DNA of 64,000 nt from UBA4575 sp002386945 (lineage in GTDB: Bacteria; Pseudomonadota; Gammaproteobacteria; UBA4575): assembly GCA_943789445.1 (NCBI GenBank), contig CALSUC010000001.1:310001-374000 (forward strand), given 5' to 3'. The notes below the pieces were generated by a model. That model was not told the origin of the DNA. It was given only the letters and a program-made list of their open reading frames with translations, and did no database searches. Below are positions 1 through 8,644 of this stretch, piece by piece; within the stretch, counting starts at the first letter, position 1, and every line of letters begins with the position of its first letter. The position numbers and the translations under genes were made by a program.

Positions 1-218
1 AGCTTGAAATCATCACTGCCAACCCAGCTACGGAAAGCGACTTCATCTTCCCATTCGGTTAATACAATATAAGGTGCATCTTCGCTGAGAGGGCGTAAGA
101 CCTGCATGCGGACAAAACCAGGCTGTTGCTCTATTTGTCCAGCTCGTACTATGAAGCGCTGTTCGAATTCTTCTGCCCATTCGGATCGTAGGTATACTCT
201 ATTACTGACAATATGCAT
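1..218 (-). CDS. Antibiotic-biosynthesis-monooxygenase (ABM) family protein, C-terminus cut by window edge
   Basis: Reading the minus strand from an ATG at 218 gives an open frame of 72 codons running off the left edge. It starts MHIVSNRVYLRSEWAEEFEQ and contains the pattern PGFVRMQVLRP followed by YIVLTEWEDEVAFRSW. That is the ferredoxin-like ABM fold seen in small haem-degrading or quinol monooxygenases: the 'PGF..' turn, then a beta strand ending in W, then a helix with F..W. Only the N-terminal two thirds are present. The substrate cannot be told from this fragment; haem-degrading-type and uncharacterised ABM proteins look alike here. No strong ribosome binding site is visible. Confidence 0.72.
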   Translation of the reverse strand, partial: MHIVSNRVYLRSEWAEEFEQRFIVRAGQIEQQPGFVRMQVLRPLSEDAPYIVLTEWEDEVAFRSWVGSDDFK

Positions 219-399
219 GACAACACGTCTTATTGGTTAAGTTCGAAGGGTACTAGTGTGGCAAAGCTAGGCGATTAGCTCCAGCCCTTGTTTGGCCTGA
301 GGGCTTGAAATAGACTGAAGCCTCGTAATTGACGCAAAAAAACCTACATAATTCAGTTTTAGCTGACTTTAGCAGCTTACGAGTGACCTAAGAATCGAT

Positions 400-3300
400 A
401 TGACTAGTCCACATCGCTCGCTACTGGCTAGCCGCCACTTTCTACCTTTGTTTTGTGTCCAATTTCTGGGTGCGTTTAACGATAATATCTTCCGCTTTGC
501 CCTGCTAACACTGATTACCTATCAGTTTAGTCAGACTGAAGGCTTTGATCCGGCAAAGTTGACGATGCTGGCTGCGGGCCTCTTTATCCTACCTTTTTTC
601 TTATTCTCAGCGAGTGCGGGTCTGCTGGCAGATCGGTATTCAAAGACGCTATGTATTCGCTATATCAAACTCTTCGAGCTGCTCATTATGCTCTTTGCGG
701 CCTTAGCGCTAGATCAGCAATGGTGGTATTTACTGTTTTTCTGTCTGGCCTTAACTGGCCTGCAGTCAGCACTCTTTGGCCCGGTAAAGTATGCCATCTT
801 GCCGCAGTTGTTAGCACGTCAGGAATTACTCTCTGGTAACGCCTGGGTGACCGCTGGCACGTTTGTATCGGTGCTCCTAGGGACTATGTTGGGTGGTCTA
901 TTGGTTATGGCTGAGAGTGGCCGTCTATGGGTTGCTGTGGTGCTCTGTACGGTGGCTTTGCTCGGTTACCTCGCAAGTCTCTTAATACCTAAAACGCTAC
1001 CAGCAAATAATCAAACAGCGCTGTCATTTAACTTTATTGCGAGTACCGCGCGAGTGATCAGCAGTGGTTTCGCAAATGCTGAAATTCGCCCGGTGATGTT
1101 GGCAATTTCCTGCTTCTGGTTATTTGCCTATGTCATTCAAAGTCAGTTGGCGCCGATGTGTTTACAATTGTTGGCGGCAGATGAAACGGTAACGGTATTA
1201 TTTTTAACCCTGTTTACGTTAGGTATCGCTACCGGTTGCCTGCTCTGTAGTCGATTGCTAAAAGGCAAGATCAGCCTGCGTTGGGTGCCATTGGCGGCAA
1301 TCGTCATGTCTTTATTCTGTTTTGATCTATATGTCTTCGTCAGTGCTTATGAAAAAACCATAGGGCCTCTATTGGCGTGGCGCTATATCCTCGCTGAGCC
1401 ACACTATTGGCGTCTGATCTTAGATATTTTTATGATTGCACTAGCCGCTGGCTTTTATATTGTGCCGCTGTATAGCTATCTGCAACATAGTGTTGATGAG
1501 AGTGTGCGTGCACAGGTGATCGCAGCGAATAATATTCTCAATGCCCTGTTTATGGTGACGGCATCGATCCTAGTCATTACGGCACTATCTAGCGGTTTTG
1601 ATCTAGCCGATATTTTTTTCTTTCTGGCCTTATTTAATTTGAGTGGCGTGTTTTTCATGATTAAAGACATACGAGATTTCTTGACTCGCTTAGACCGTTT
1701 CCTGTTACGTCTATTCTTCCGTTTTGAAGTGCGAGGCCTAGAACATTACCCAAAGGACGATACACCGACCGTCATCATCGCCAATCATGTTTCATTTTTA
1801 GATGGGCCGTTGCTGGTAGCGGCATTACCTGAGTTACCTGTTTTTGCCATTAATCGGGAAGTGAATCAGAAATGGTGGGCGAGTATGTTTACTCGGTTTT
1901 ATGAGATGTTCCCATTAGATTCAGCCAAGCCTATGGCGACTAAGAGCCTGATCAAGATGCTACGTCAGGGGCGTAAAGTAGTGATCTTCCCAGAAGGGCG
2001 GATCAGTCATACTGGTCATTTGATGAAGCTCTATGATGGGCCGGGTAAGATTGCAGATATCGCTGGCGCACAGTTACTGCCAGTGCGCATTGATGGCGCG
2101 CAGTATACGTCCTTCGGCCGTGTGACTGGGGGCAAGAAGTTGCGCTGGTTTACTAAGGTGACGGTCACTATTTGTAAACCGCAGGCCTTAAAAATTGCAC
2201 CGGAATTACACTCCAAGGCGCGGGTGGCAAGCCTGCGTGATCGTGTCTATCAGGTGATGACTGAGATGATGCTACAAACCTCAGTATCCAAACAAACCCT
2301 ATTTCAAAGCCTGCAGACTTCACTGCATCGTAATGGCCGTGGCTATGCGATTCTGGAGGATATTAATCGCCAGAGCATCACCTTGGGTAAGATGCAGTTG
2401 GCAAGTTTGGTCTTGGCAAATGCCTTACGCCCAATGCTACAGGCTAAACAGCCTGTGGGTGTCTTGCTGCCTAACACTATCCCTACAGCAGTTTGCTTTT
2501 ATGCACTGCAGTCACAGAGTAGGGTGGCGGCGATGCTTAATTTTTCAGTTGGGCGTGCCGCCTTGCGTGCCGCTATAGAAACTGCCGAAATCAAACAGGT
2601 GATTAGCTCACGCCGATTTATTCAGTTGGCTGAGTTGGGTGAATTGATAGCTGAGATTGAAGACTTGGTTGATATTATTTATCTGGAAGATGTTAAGACC
2701 AAAATTGGTTTGGGGCATAAAGTCACTGCGTTGTTTACTGTCGCCACAGGTCTGGGTTTGCAACGTGATCAAGGTGATTGCCACGACCCTGCGGTTATCT
2801 TATTTACCTCAGGTTCAGAAGGGATGCCAAAGGCCGTTGTCCTGAGTCACCATAATCTGTTGTCGAATCAGGCACAGGTGAATACGGTGATGGATTTTGT
2901 GCCACAGGATTGCTTTTTTAATGCTTTACCTTTATTCCATTCTTTTGGTCTAGGTGTTGGCTTGATCTTGCCGGTTGCTAGTGGCATTCGTACGTTTCTC
3001 TATCCGACACCACTGCACTTTAAGCAGATCCCAGACATGGTGTATGACACGCGTGCCAGTGTTATTTTTGGCACCGACACTTTTTTATCTGCCTATGCGA
3101 GACATGCAGCGGCACAAGATTTTAAATCGCTGCGTTATGTTATTGCAGGCGCAGAAAAGCTTAAGGCCAGTACGCGCGAGTTGTGGCTGAAAAAACACGG
3201 CAAGCGTATTCATGAGGGCTATGGTTTAACTGAAACCTCTCCGGCATTGAGTATCAATACAGATGCCTATGGCAAAGAAGGTAGTGTTGGTAAGTTATTG

Positions 3301-3813
3301 CCAGGGATAGAGCATCGTTTAGAAAAAGTTGAAGGCATTGAGCAGGGACATAGACTCTGGGTTCGAGGTGCGAATATCATGTTGGGTTATATGAAGCATG
3401 AACGTTCAGGTGTGCTGCAAGCACCTGAAGATGGCTGGCATGATAGCGGTGATATTGTATCGATTGATGCAGACGGTTTTTTGCATATTGTAGGTCGCGC
3501 AAAACGCTTTGCTAAAATCGGTGGAGAAATGATTTCATTGGCGCAGTTAGAACAGTGGCTGGCGGATGATCTGCCTGAGGCTGATCATTGTCTGGTCGCA
3601 GTTGAAGATGAACGTAAGGGCGAGAGATTGGTGCTATTAACGACCCATGTCGGATTGCAACGTCAGCAGCTACAAAAGGTTATTCAAGCGTTTGGCGGCT
3701 CTGAGTTAATGTTGCCACGGACGATAGTCTGCAGAGATGCATTGCCTCTGCTTGGTAGTGGTAAGTTTGATTACGCGACGATGCAGAAGATTGCTCAGCA
3801 GGCATCAGACTAA
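400..3813 (+). CDS. aas: LplT-Aas fusion: lysophospholipid transporter / acyltransferase / acyl-ACP synthetase
   Basis: This 1137-residue inner-membrane protein has three parts. Residues 1 to about 420 are a 12-segment major-facilitator domain like LplT, which flips lyso-phosphatidylethanolamine inward. Residues about 440-640 are a PlsC-type acyltransferase with the HX4D box (H463...D468) and FPEGR at 530-534. Residues about 660-1137 are an AMP-forming acyl-ACP synthetase with the P-loop FTSGSEGMPK at 802-811, the GYGLTETSP motif, and the C-terminal catalytic lysine in GSGKFDY (K1122). In E. coli lplT and aas are separate adjacent genes; here one polypeptide could import and re-acylate lysophospholipid. 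The one-chain form is known in other gammaproteobacteria. The downstream gene cysQ is on the other strand. Confidence 0.93.
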   Translation: MTSPHRSLLASRHFLPLFCVQFLGAFNDNIFRFALLTLITYQFSQTEGFDPAKLTMLAAGLFILPFFLFSASAGLLADRYSKTLCIRYIKLFELLIMLFAALALDQQWWYLLFFCLALTGLQSALFGPVKYAILPQLLARQELLSGNAWVTAGTFVSVLLGTMLGGLLVMAESGRLWVAVVLCTVALLGYLASLLIPKTLPANNQTALSFNFIASTARVISSGFANAEIRPVMLAISCFWLFAYVIQSQLAPMCLQLLAADETVTVLFLTLFTLGIATGCLLCSRLLKGKISLRWVPLAAIVMSLFCFDLYVFVSAYEKTIGPLLAWRYILAEPHYWRLILDIFMIALAAGFYIVPLYSYLQHSVDESVRAQVIAANNILNALFMVTASILVITALSSGFDLADIFFFLALFNLSGVFFMIKDIRDFLTRLDRFLLRLFFRFEVRGLEHYPKDDTPTVIIANHVSFLDGPLLVAALPELPVFAINREVNQKWWASMFTRFYEMFPLDSAKPMATKSLIKMLRQGRKVVIFPEGRISHTGHLMKLYDGPGKIADIAGAQLLPVRIDGAQYTSFGRVTGGKKLRWFTKVTVTICKPQALKIAPELHSKARVASLRDRVYQVMTEMMLQTSVSKQTLFQSLQTSLHRNGRGYAILEDINRQSITLGKMQLASLVLANALRPMLQAKQPVGVLLPNTIPTAVCFYALQSQSRVAAMLNFSVGRAALRAAIETAEIKQVISSRRFIQLAELGELIAEIEDLVDIIYLEDVKTKIGLGHKVTALFTVATGLGLQRDQGDCHDPAVILFTSGSEGMPKAVVLSHHNLLSNQAQVNTVMDFVPQDCFFNALPLFHSFGLGVGLILPVASGIRTFLYPTPLHFKQIPDMVYDTRASVIFGTDTFLSAYARHAAAQDFKSLRYVIAGAEKLKASTRELWLKKHGKRIHEGYGLTETSPALSINTDAYGKEGSVGKLLPGIEHRLEKVEGIEQGHRLWVRGANIMLGYMKHERSGVLQAPEDGWHDSGDIVSIDADGFLHIVGRAKRFAKIGGEMISLAQLEQWLADDLPEADHCLVAVEDERKGERLVLLTTHVGLQRQQLQKVIQAFGGSELMLPRTIVCRDALPLLGSGKFDYATMQKIAQQASD

Positions 3814-3827
3814 GGGCGCTATACGGT

Positions 3828-4646
3828 CTATTGTTCGAGTAATTTTCGCCAATCGATACTGTTATCAGCAAAGACTAGGAAGCCTGGGTTTAGCAGTGAT
3901 TCTTTGTTGTACTGTAAGGGCTCTAGTTGCAGGTTGGTGAGGAAGCCACCAGCTTCTTCAACGATGCTCTGAGCGGCTGCAGTGTCCCACTCCCAAGTAG
4001 GGCCAAAGCGTGGGTAGAGATCAATACTGCCCTCTGCAACGAGACAGGACTTGAGTGAGCTACCACGTCTGATCATTTCTTGCCCACCAAGACGTTGCAT
4101 AAAACGGATCAACTTTTCACCCTGGGCTGAACGACCACCACAAGTCCGCATCGGCTGTTGTGCTTGTGGTGCGACATGGATCGCCTGAGAGGCCTCCTGT
4201 CCGATCTGCTTACTGGCCCCTAGGCCGCTAGCCGCCACATAGAGTACTTTGTCTGCAGGTAGATAGATGACGCCTAGGATAGGTTTTTGTTGTTCGATGA
4301 GGGCGATGTTAACGGTGAAATCAGGTCGGTCGTTAATGAACTCACGGGTGCCATCGAGTGGATCCACCAGCCAGAATGGTCCCCATTGTTTGCGCTCTGC
4401 AAAATCGTATAACTCAGATTCTTCGGATAATATCGGTAGTTTCGGCGAAAGCTTGTTTAGTCCTTGTTGAATGATTTGATTGGCCGCTAGATCAGCAGAG
4501 GTCACCGGTGATTTATCTTCTTTGCGGAAGACTTCATACTCTGAGCGGTAGTATTGGAGGATGGCTTCGCCTGCTTGCTTGGCGATTTCGCTAGTTGCCT
4601 GCAATAGTTCGCTTAAATCCTTAGCATCGAAATTTGTTTTTGCCAT
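3828..4646 (-). CDS. cysQ: 3'(2'),5'-bisphosphate nucleotidase CysQ
   Basis: This 272-residue protein belongs to the inositol-monophosphatase superfamily and hydrolyses 3'-phosphoadenosine 5'-phosphate (PAP), a by-product of sulfate assimilation, to AMP. The metal ligands are all visible: EE at 75-76, DPLDGT at 95-100, and the WEWDTAAA motif with D221. Length matches CysQ (about 246-275). It lies convergent with aas (14 bp between stops) and divergent from the nucleotidase yrfG, an arrangement common in gammaproteobacteria where nudE often sits nearby; nudE is absent here. SuhB-type inositol phosphatase is less likely because the DPLDGTREF and GGRSAQGEK stretches fit CysQ. Confidence 0.92.
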   Translation of the reverse strand: MAKTNFDAKDLSELLQATSEIAKQAGEAILQYYRSEYEVFRKEDKSPVTSADLAANQIIQQGLNKLSPKLPILSEESELYDFAERKQWGPFWLVDPLDGTREFINDRPDFTVNIALIEQQKPILGVIYLPADKVLYVAASGLGASKQIGQEASQAIHVAPQAQQPMRTCGGRSAQGEKLIRFMQRLGGQEMIRRGSSLKSCLVAEGSIDLYPRFGPTWEWDTAAAQSIVEEAGGFLTNLQLEPLQYNKESLLNPGFLVFADNSIDWRKLLEQ

Positions 4647-4778
4647 GATTGCCTACTACCCCATACTCTGTTGCGGTTGGATAGATGTTGCTATGGTCAT
4701 ATGTAGCGGCATGAATACTATCTCGGGCAGCGGAAAAATGAATAACCTAATTGTAGCTTATGGAGAAGCTGAGCGCTG

Positions 4779-5453
4779 ATGAATTCTTTCTTAGATTGGC
4801 AGGGCATTGATACCGTTCTACTGGATATGGATGGCACCTTAATGGACCTGGGGTTTGATAACTTCTTTTGGCATGAGTTTTTACCAGAACGCTATGCGCA
4901 ATTACATGGACTAGCCTTGGAGCCGGTGAAGGCAGATTTAATTGCTCGCTATCGGGCAAAGAGTGGCAGCCTACAATTTTACTGTACGGATTATTGGAGT
5001 GCAGAATTAGGTCTGGATATAGTCAGTATGAAACATGAAGTGGATGAGCGTATTCAACTGTTCCCACTAGTTACCGATTTTTTGATGTGGTTACGCGACA
5101 GTGGTAAGCGAGTGGTGCTGTGCACTAATGCACATCTGGATATTGTCGAGATCAAGATGGCCAAGACCGGTATCTCGCATCACTTTGATCGTATTATTTC
5201 CTCTCACAGCTATGGCCATGCGAAAGAGTCACAGCAGTTTTGGGAGCAATTACAGCAGGATGAAAAGCCTAATTTAAAGCGCACTTTGCTAGTGGATGAT
5301 AACGTCCATGTGCTATCTGCAGCGAAACAATATGGGGTGGCTCATCTGATTAGTATCTGGCAGCCAGATAGTACTGAACCGGTGCAAGATACGGCCGGCT
5401 TTGCTGCGATTAATGATTTTTCTGAGTTAGTGCCTGAGCTACGCGCGGTTTAA
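4779..5453 (+). CDS. yrfG: GMP/IMP nucleotidase YrfG (HAD family)
   Basis: This 224-residue haloacid-dehalogenase phosphatase has motif I DMDGT with the nucleophile D16 and acid D18. Motif II is VVLCTNAH, and the motif III/IV region includes LLVDDNVHVL. The stretch after motif I (GFDNFFWHEFLPERYA) and the CTDYWS segment are typical of YrfG, which dephosphorylates GMP and IMP. The ATG is preceded by GGAGAAG with suitable spacing. It is divergent from cysQ and ends tail-to-tail with a 4-bp overlap with the next minus-strand gene. Confidence 0.9.
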   Translation: MNSFLDWQGIDTVLLDMDGTLMDLGFDNFFWHEFLPERYAQLHGLALEPVKADLIARYRAKSGSLQFYCTDYWSAELGLDIVSMKHEVDERIQLFPLVTDFLMWLRDSGKRVVLCTNAHLDIVEIKMAKTGISHHFDRIISSHSYGHAKESQQFWEQLQQDEKPNLKRTLLVDDNVHVLSAAKQYGVAHLISIWQPDSTEPVQDTAGFAAINDFSELVPELRAV

Positions 5454-5875
5454 CCACGCTGCCATTTTTTGAAGCGCTTCTTGCAGTACGTTAAAAGCTC
5501 ATCATAGTTACGGAAGTAGAGATCAAAACCCTCGCTAGGAGCAGCATCAAACTCGCAGTAATCATTGTCGTAGCTACGGCAGATTTCAGGTCTAGTTTCA
5601 TAAATGCCACAGCGTCCATCACCTTGGATATGCTCACAGCGTGCAGCGATAAGTAAATACCAGCCGTCTTCATCTTTGTAGAGCTCAATATTTTTATGCG
5701 AGACCTGCCAGAGTAAATGTTCAAACTCAGATTTCTTTCTGGGCGTGTCGATGAGTTGCGTAACATAGGTACAGCAAATTGTATTTGTACAAAAACCACA
5801 TTTATTTTCAGGAGTTATCTTGACGCTGGGGTCTAAGAATTTTTTGATGTCGGCAAATCGGACAACACTAGTCAT
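5450..5875 (-). CDS. YkgJ-family cysteine-cluster protein (putative Zn/Fe chelating)
   Basis: The start is set at the ATG at 5875, which has GGAG eight bases upstream; a longer frame to 5908 exists but has no ribosome binding site. The 141-residue product has the family's cysteine layout: C26-x2-C29...C34-C35, then an ARCEHI...GRCGIYETRP.IC..Y....C segment. Proteins with this CxxCxxxxCC plus RPxxCRxY signature are thought to chelate a metal ion; no reaction is established. It is the last gene of a three-gene minus-strand group with the MbcA/ParS-like gene and the 106-residue protein. Confidence 0.8.
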   Translation of the reverse strand: MTSVVRFADIKKFLDPSVKITPENKCGFCTNTICCTYVTQLIDTPRKKSEFEHLLWQVSHKNIELYKDEDGWYLLIAARCEHIQGDGRCGIYETRPEICRSYDNDYCEFDAAPSEGFDLYFRNYDELLTYCKKRFKKWQRG

Positions 5876-5886
5876 AAGGGTTACTC

Positions 5887-6273
5887 CTATGAGCCGGACT
5901 GATCCCAAGCATAGGCACAGTCTAGTTCAGAGCGGACCTGCTTTAGGCCATCTACATCGACTACGATTAGCTCAATTGGACGTTTATTTTGGAATCGCCT
6001 GTGTGGCGTATGTAACCAACGTGAGCCCATATAGGCATTACGTGGAAAGGTCGTGCGTAGTGCTTCTGCGATACCAGCGATATGCTCGATGCGCACAGCA
6101 GTCTGCTCCCCTTGGGGAAAGGGATCGCCTTTTCTGAACTTATCTAAATGACGTAGGCGCACCTTGCTAGGTAGGTCCAAGACATGCAGGATTTGATTTC
6201 CATCTAAACCCCACTCATCTAACAAGCGCATGACATTACTCGTGATTGCGCTCTCTACATCGGTTTCGTTCAT
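5887..6273 (-). CDS. MbcA/ParS/Xre antitoxin-family protein (DUF2384-like), no RES toxin partner
   Basis: The 128-residue product resembles the C-terminal toxin-binding domain shared by MbcA, ParS and Xre antitoxins: helical repeats (VMRLLDEWGL; RIEHIAGIAEALRTTFP), then the RWLHTPHRRF and PIELIVVD segments, ending LDCAYAWDQSGS. In toxin-antitoxin pairs such a gene sits beside a RES-domain toxin; none is in this neighbourhood, and the flanking genes are a YkgJ protein and a small conserved protein. A chromosomal housekeeping role is therefore more likely than an active TA module. The DNA-binding N-terminus is short. Confidence 0.72.
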   Translation of the reverse strand: MNETDVESAITSNVMRLLDEWGLDGNQILHVLDLPSKVRLRHLDKFRKGDPFPQGEQTAVRIEHIAGIAEALRTTFPRNAYMGSRWLHTPHRRFQNKRPIELIVVDVDGLKQVRSELDCAYAWDQSGS

Positions 6274-6286
6274 AGCTTTTTAGTGT

Positions 6287-6607
6287 CTAGTGCTTAGGGT
6301 CTTTATCACTAGGGCCTTTACTGATCGATTTTTTGAGCGAGTCCATCGACACTACTGCGGTAGTCTTCGGCTCATCAGCGTAACGTGGGCGAAGAAGTTC
6401 TAGGTCGATGCCTAGCTCCTCTGATAGCTCGCGTTCACGTGCAGAGATCAGACCAAAACATTGGCGGATGTCTTCTATCGTTGTTTCGTTAAGGACGTTA
6501 CGCATGCCAGGGCCACTAGGCGCGGTATCCTTTACAATGGCAGCGAGGACCTTACGCATAGTGAGTAAGATTCGTTGTTCTTTACTGGGTTTTTTGTCGT
6601 CTGTCAT
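6287..6607 (-). CDS. Small conserved protein of unknown function
   Basis: The 106-residue product starts MTDDKKPSKEQRILLTMRKV. A conserved-looking core contains PSGPGMRNVLNETTIEDIRQ followed by ERELSEELGIDLELLRPRYADEP, then a lysine/serine-rich tail. Similar proteins in other gammaproteobacteria are sometimes labelled as related to segregation/condensation protein A, but nothing here supports an ScpA fold and I would not assign a function. It is probably the first gene of the group with the MbcA/ParS-like and YkgJ genes (13-bp gap), and is divergent from hspQ. Confidence 0.62.
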   Translation of the reverse strand: MTDDKKPSKEQRILLTMRKVLAAIVKDTAPSGPGMRNVLNETTIEDIRQCFGLISARERELSEELGIDLELLRPRYADEPKTTAVVSMDSLKKSISKGPSDKDPKH

Positions 6608-6735
6608 GTCTACAGATATCTATTAAGGTTGTTGTTTTCTTGAGCTTTTCAGTATTCAAGCATAGCATGCCTCTAAGTCGATCGCGTAGAGCTGTAAAGG
6701 TGATTATTTTGAATATTCCAAAAGAGGATTTACTT

Positions 6736-7047
6736 ATGGCCGATGCTAGTATTAAATTTTCTCCAGGTGATATCGTTAAACACGGAAAATTTCACTATCG
6801 TGGTGTTATTTTTGATGTTGACCTTATATTTGAGGGGAGTGAGGAGTGGTATGAGCAGGTTGCACTATCACGTCCACCGAAAGATGCGCCTTGGTACCAT
6901 GTATTAGTCGATGGATCGAAGAACATCACCTATGTGGCGGAACGTCACCTAGTCTTATCAGATGATTTCAGCGGGATTGACCATCCCTTAGTTAAAGAAT
7001 TATTTACTGGCCAAGTTGGCCAACATTATCAGGTGTATCAACAATAA
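6736..7047 (+). CDS. hspQ: Heat shock protein HspQ (YccV family)
   Basis: The start is placed at the ATG at 6736, preceded by AAAGAGGA; upstream in-frame residues do not look like the family. The 103-residue protein has the YccV/HspQ core: FSPGDIVKHGKFHYRGVIFDVD, a W-Y-H-V-LVDG segment, and YVAERHL. HspQ is a small heat-induced adaptor that modulates Lon proteolysis and binds hemimethylated DNA in E. coli. A TerB-domain gene follows five bases after its stop, so the two are probably co-transcribed. Confidence 0.88.
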   Translation: MADASIKFSPGDIVKHGKFHYRGVIFDVDLIFEGSEEWYEQVALSRPPKDAPWYHVLVDGSKNITYVAERHLVLSDDFSGIDHPLVKELFTGQVGQHYQVYQQ

Positions 7048-7052
7048 CTATT

Positions 7053-7520
7053 ATGTTTAAAAAAATTGAACAGTGGCTAAGTAGCACACTTAAAAAGAAG
7101 GTTGAGGAAGACGATAAACGCACCACGGATTTAGCAGCAGCGATACTCATGCTGGAAATTAGCCGTGCTGATTTAAAAATTGTCGATAGTGAAAAACAGG
7201 CGATAGTGAAAAATCTAGTGAATCAGTTTGCTTTGTCAGATGAAGAAGCTGCGGCCTTGTTGGAGCATGCGATGTCTGATCAAGATCAACATCTTTCAGC
7301 GCATCCGCTGATACGAATGATTAATGACGAGATGGATATCGAGGCTAGACGAGAATTAATGCGAGGGATGTGGCGAGTTGCTTATGCGGATGGAGAACTT
7401 GAAAAATATGAGGAATATCATCTTCGTAAGACTGCCGATTGGCTTTATCTCTCACACGCTGACTTTATGAAAAGTAAGCATGCAGTGATGGACGAATTAG
7501 ATATCCCTCATGAAGTCTGA
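7053..7520 (+). CDS. TerB-domain (tellurite-resistance-like) cytoplasmic protein
   Basis: The 155-residue protein is all-helical with the TerB pattern: an N-terminal segment LAAAILMLEISRADLKIVDSEK, then a second repeat-like half RRELMRGMWRVAYADGELEKYE. The paired acidic D/E residues at the helix ends (SRAD...D, YADGE) are the family's metal-binding-like positions. No membrane segment is present. The molecular role of such lone TerB proteins is unknown. It follows hspQ by 5 bp and faces the HU-like gene tail-to-tail. Confidence 0.75.
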   Translation: MFKKIEQWLSSTLKKKVEEDDKRTTDLAAAILMLEISRADLKIVDSEKQAIVKNLVNQFALSDEEAAALLEHAMSDQDQHLSAHPLIRMINDEMDIEARRELMRGMWRVAYADGELEKYEEYHLRKTADWLYLSHADFMKSKHAVMDELDIPHEV

Positions 7521-7540
7521 GGCGTAAATAACGCCTTAGA
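7516..7540. terminator. Symmetric hairpin between converging genes
   Basis: AGGCGT at 7520-7525 pairs with ACGCCT at 7531-7536 over a five-base loop, with TCT/AGA extending the stem. It overlaps the end of the TerB gene and the end of the HU-like gene. It has no good T-run on either side, so it may be a weak bidirectional terminator. Confidence 0.4.
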
Positions 7541-7871
7541 CCATATCTTTCAAACCTTTTAAAGGCAGAATTTTAACGGCCTTACGGGCAGGTTTTGCTG
7601 CAAATACAGTCTCTTCGCCAGTGAAAGGGTTAATACCTTTACGTGCTTTAGTAGCAGGCTTCTTAACAGACTTAATTTTGCAGAGACCTAGCACGTTGAA
7701 TAAGCCTGAACCACGTGGCTTAAGTTCTTTCGCAATGAGTTCTTCTAGCGATGTGAAAACAGCCGCGACTTGCTTGCGAGTGAGTTCAGTATCGGTAGCG
7801 ATTGCATTTAGAATTTCTGATTTTGTTGGTGCTTTTTTTACAGCCGGAGCTGCTTTCTTTTTAACGGCCAT
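7536..7871 (-). CDS. HU-like DNA-binding protein with Lys/Ala-rich N-terminal arm
   Basis: The 111-residue protein begins with a basic arm MAVKKKAAPAVKKAPTKSE, followed by an HU/IHF-type domain: ILNAIATDTELTRKQVAAVF (helices), LFNVLGLCKIKSVKKPATKA (beta arm), and KARKGINPFTGEETVFAAKP, which matches the HU R-x-G-x-NP-x-T-GE motif. The last residues KAVKILPLKGLKDMV resemble HU's terminal helix. The arm resembles the repeats of the histone-like protein encoded at 52645-53136. It probably bends and compacts nucleoid DNA. The leader upstream (7872-8070) is A/T-rich, with a 9-bp hairpin at 7938-7964. Confidence 0.83.
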   Translation of the reverse strand: MAVKKKAAPAVKKAPTKSEILNAIATDTELTRKQVAAVFTSLEELIAKELKPRGSGLFNVLGLCKIKSVKKPATKARKGINPFTGEETVFAAKPARKAVKILPLKGLKDMV

Positions 7872-8070
7872 TTTTTATAGATCCTCTATGTGCGAGTGTG
7901 TCGATTGATTGACTTAATTTTTTATTTCGTCGATTTTTTTGAGTGTTTGATAGAGACACTCAAAATCAAACTTTCTTATTGTGATCAAATTGTACACAAG
8001 CTAATGATGAGTGCCAATGCTATTCGTAACTAAATTACACTATAAATAGCTCTATAAAACTCGTTTTTAC

Positions 8071-8619
8071 TCAAACAGAACGTAACATAATGAGCACGCA
8101 GTACAAAACAAAGATAACCGCCATTGCTGATAAGTCGATGACACCCGCTGGTGGGACATAACGACGTGCCAGCGATAACATAGGTTGTGTCAGGCTATCT
8201 AAGATCGATAGCATGGGATTGCTGTTGCTATATGAGTTTACGAACCAACTCATTACGGCGCGAATCATGACCGAGTAGAGCAAAATAGTAATTAATTTTT
8301 CAGCGACAGCGATTATGGCAATGGGGATGATCTGAACGATATGAAATTGCACTTCACGTATTGTCAGAATCAGATAGAGGTGGAGTAAAGACAGCCCAAA
8401 TATAAGTAACCAGGTGGCTGAGTCGATACGGCCAAGCGCAGGGATGATTCTACGTACAGGGTTAACCATGGGGTCAGTGACTTTGACGACAAATTGCGCG
8501 ACTGGGTTGTAAAAATCTGCTTTTACCCAAGCCAAGAGAATACGAATTATTAACAGCGCGATATAGATGCTTAATAAGCTATCGACGATGAAATAAGAAA
8601 GATTAGTAAGGGCTTGCAC
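8071..8619 (-). CDS. yggT: YggT family membrane protein
   Basis: The 182-residue integral membrane protein has two homologous YggT units (residues about 1-85 and 95-182), each with hydrophobic segments and the signature NPVAQFVVKVTDPMVNPVRR / NPMLSILDSLTQPMLSLARR. It starts at a GTG at 8619 with AGGAG upstream; no better ATG exists. YggT proteins are linked to osmotic and K+ tolerance and to cell-division-associated clusters, without a defined mechanism. It directly follows proC in the conserved order yggS-proC-yggT. Confidence 0.88.
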   Translation of the reverse strand: MQALTNLSYFIVDSLLSIYIALLIIRILLAWVKADFYNPVAQFVVKVTDPMVNPVRRIIPALGRIDSATWLLIFGLSLLHLYLILTIREVQFHIVQIIPIAIIAVAEKLITILLYSVMIRAVMSWFVNSYSNSNPMLSILDSLTQPMLSLARRYVPPAGVIDLSAMAVIFVLYCVLIMLRSV

Positions 8620-8644
8620 CAGCTAGGCTCCTGCTTTTTGGTGG

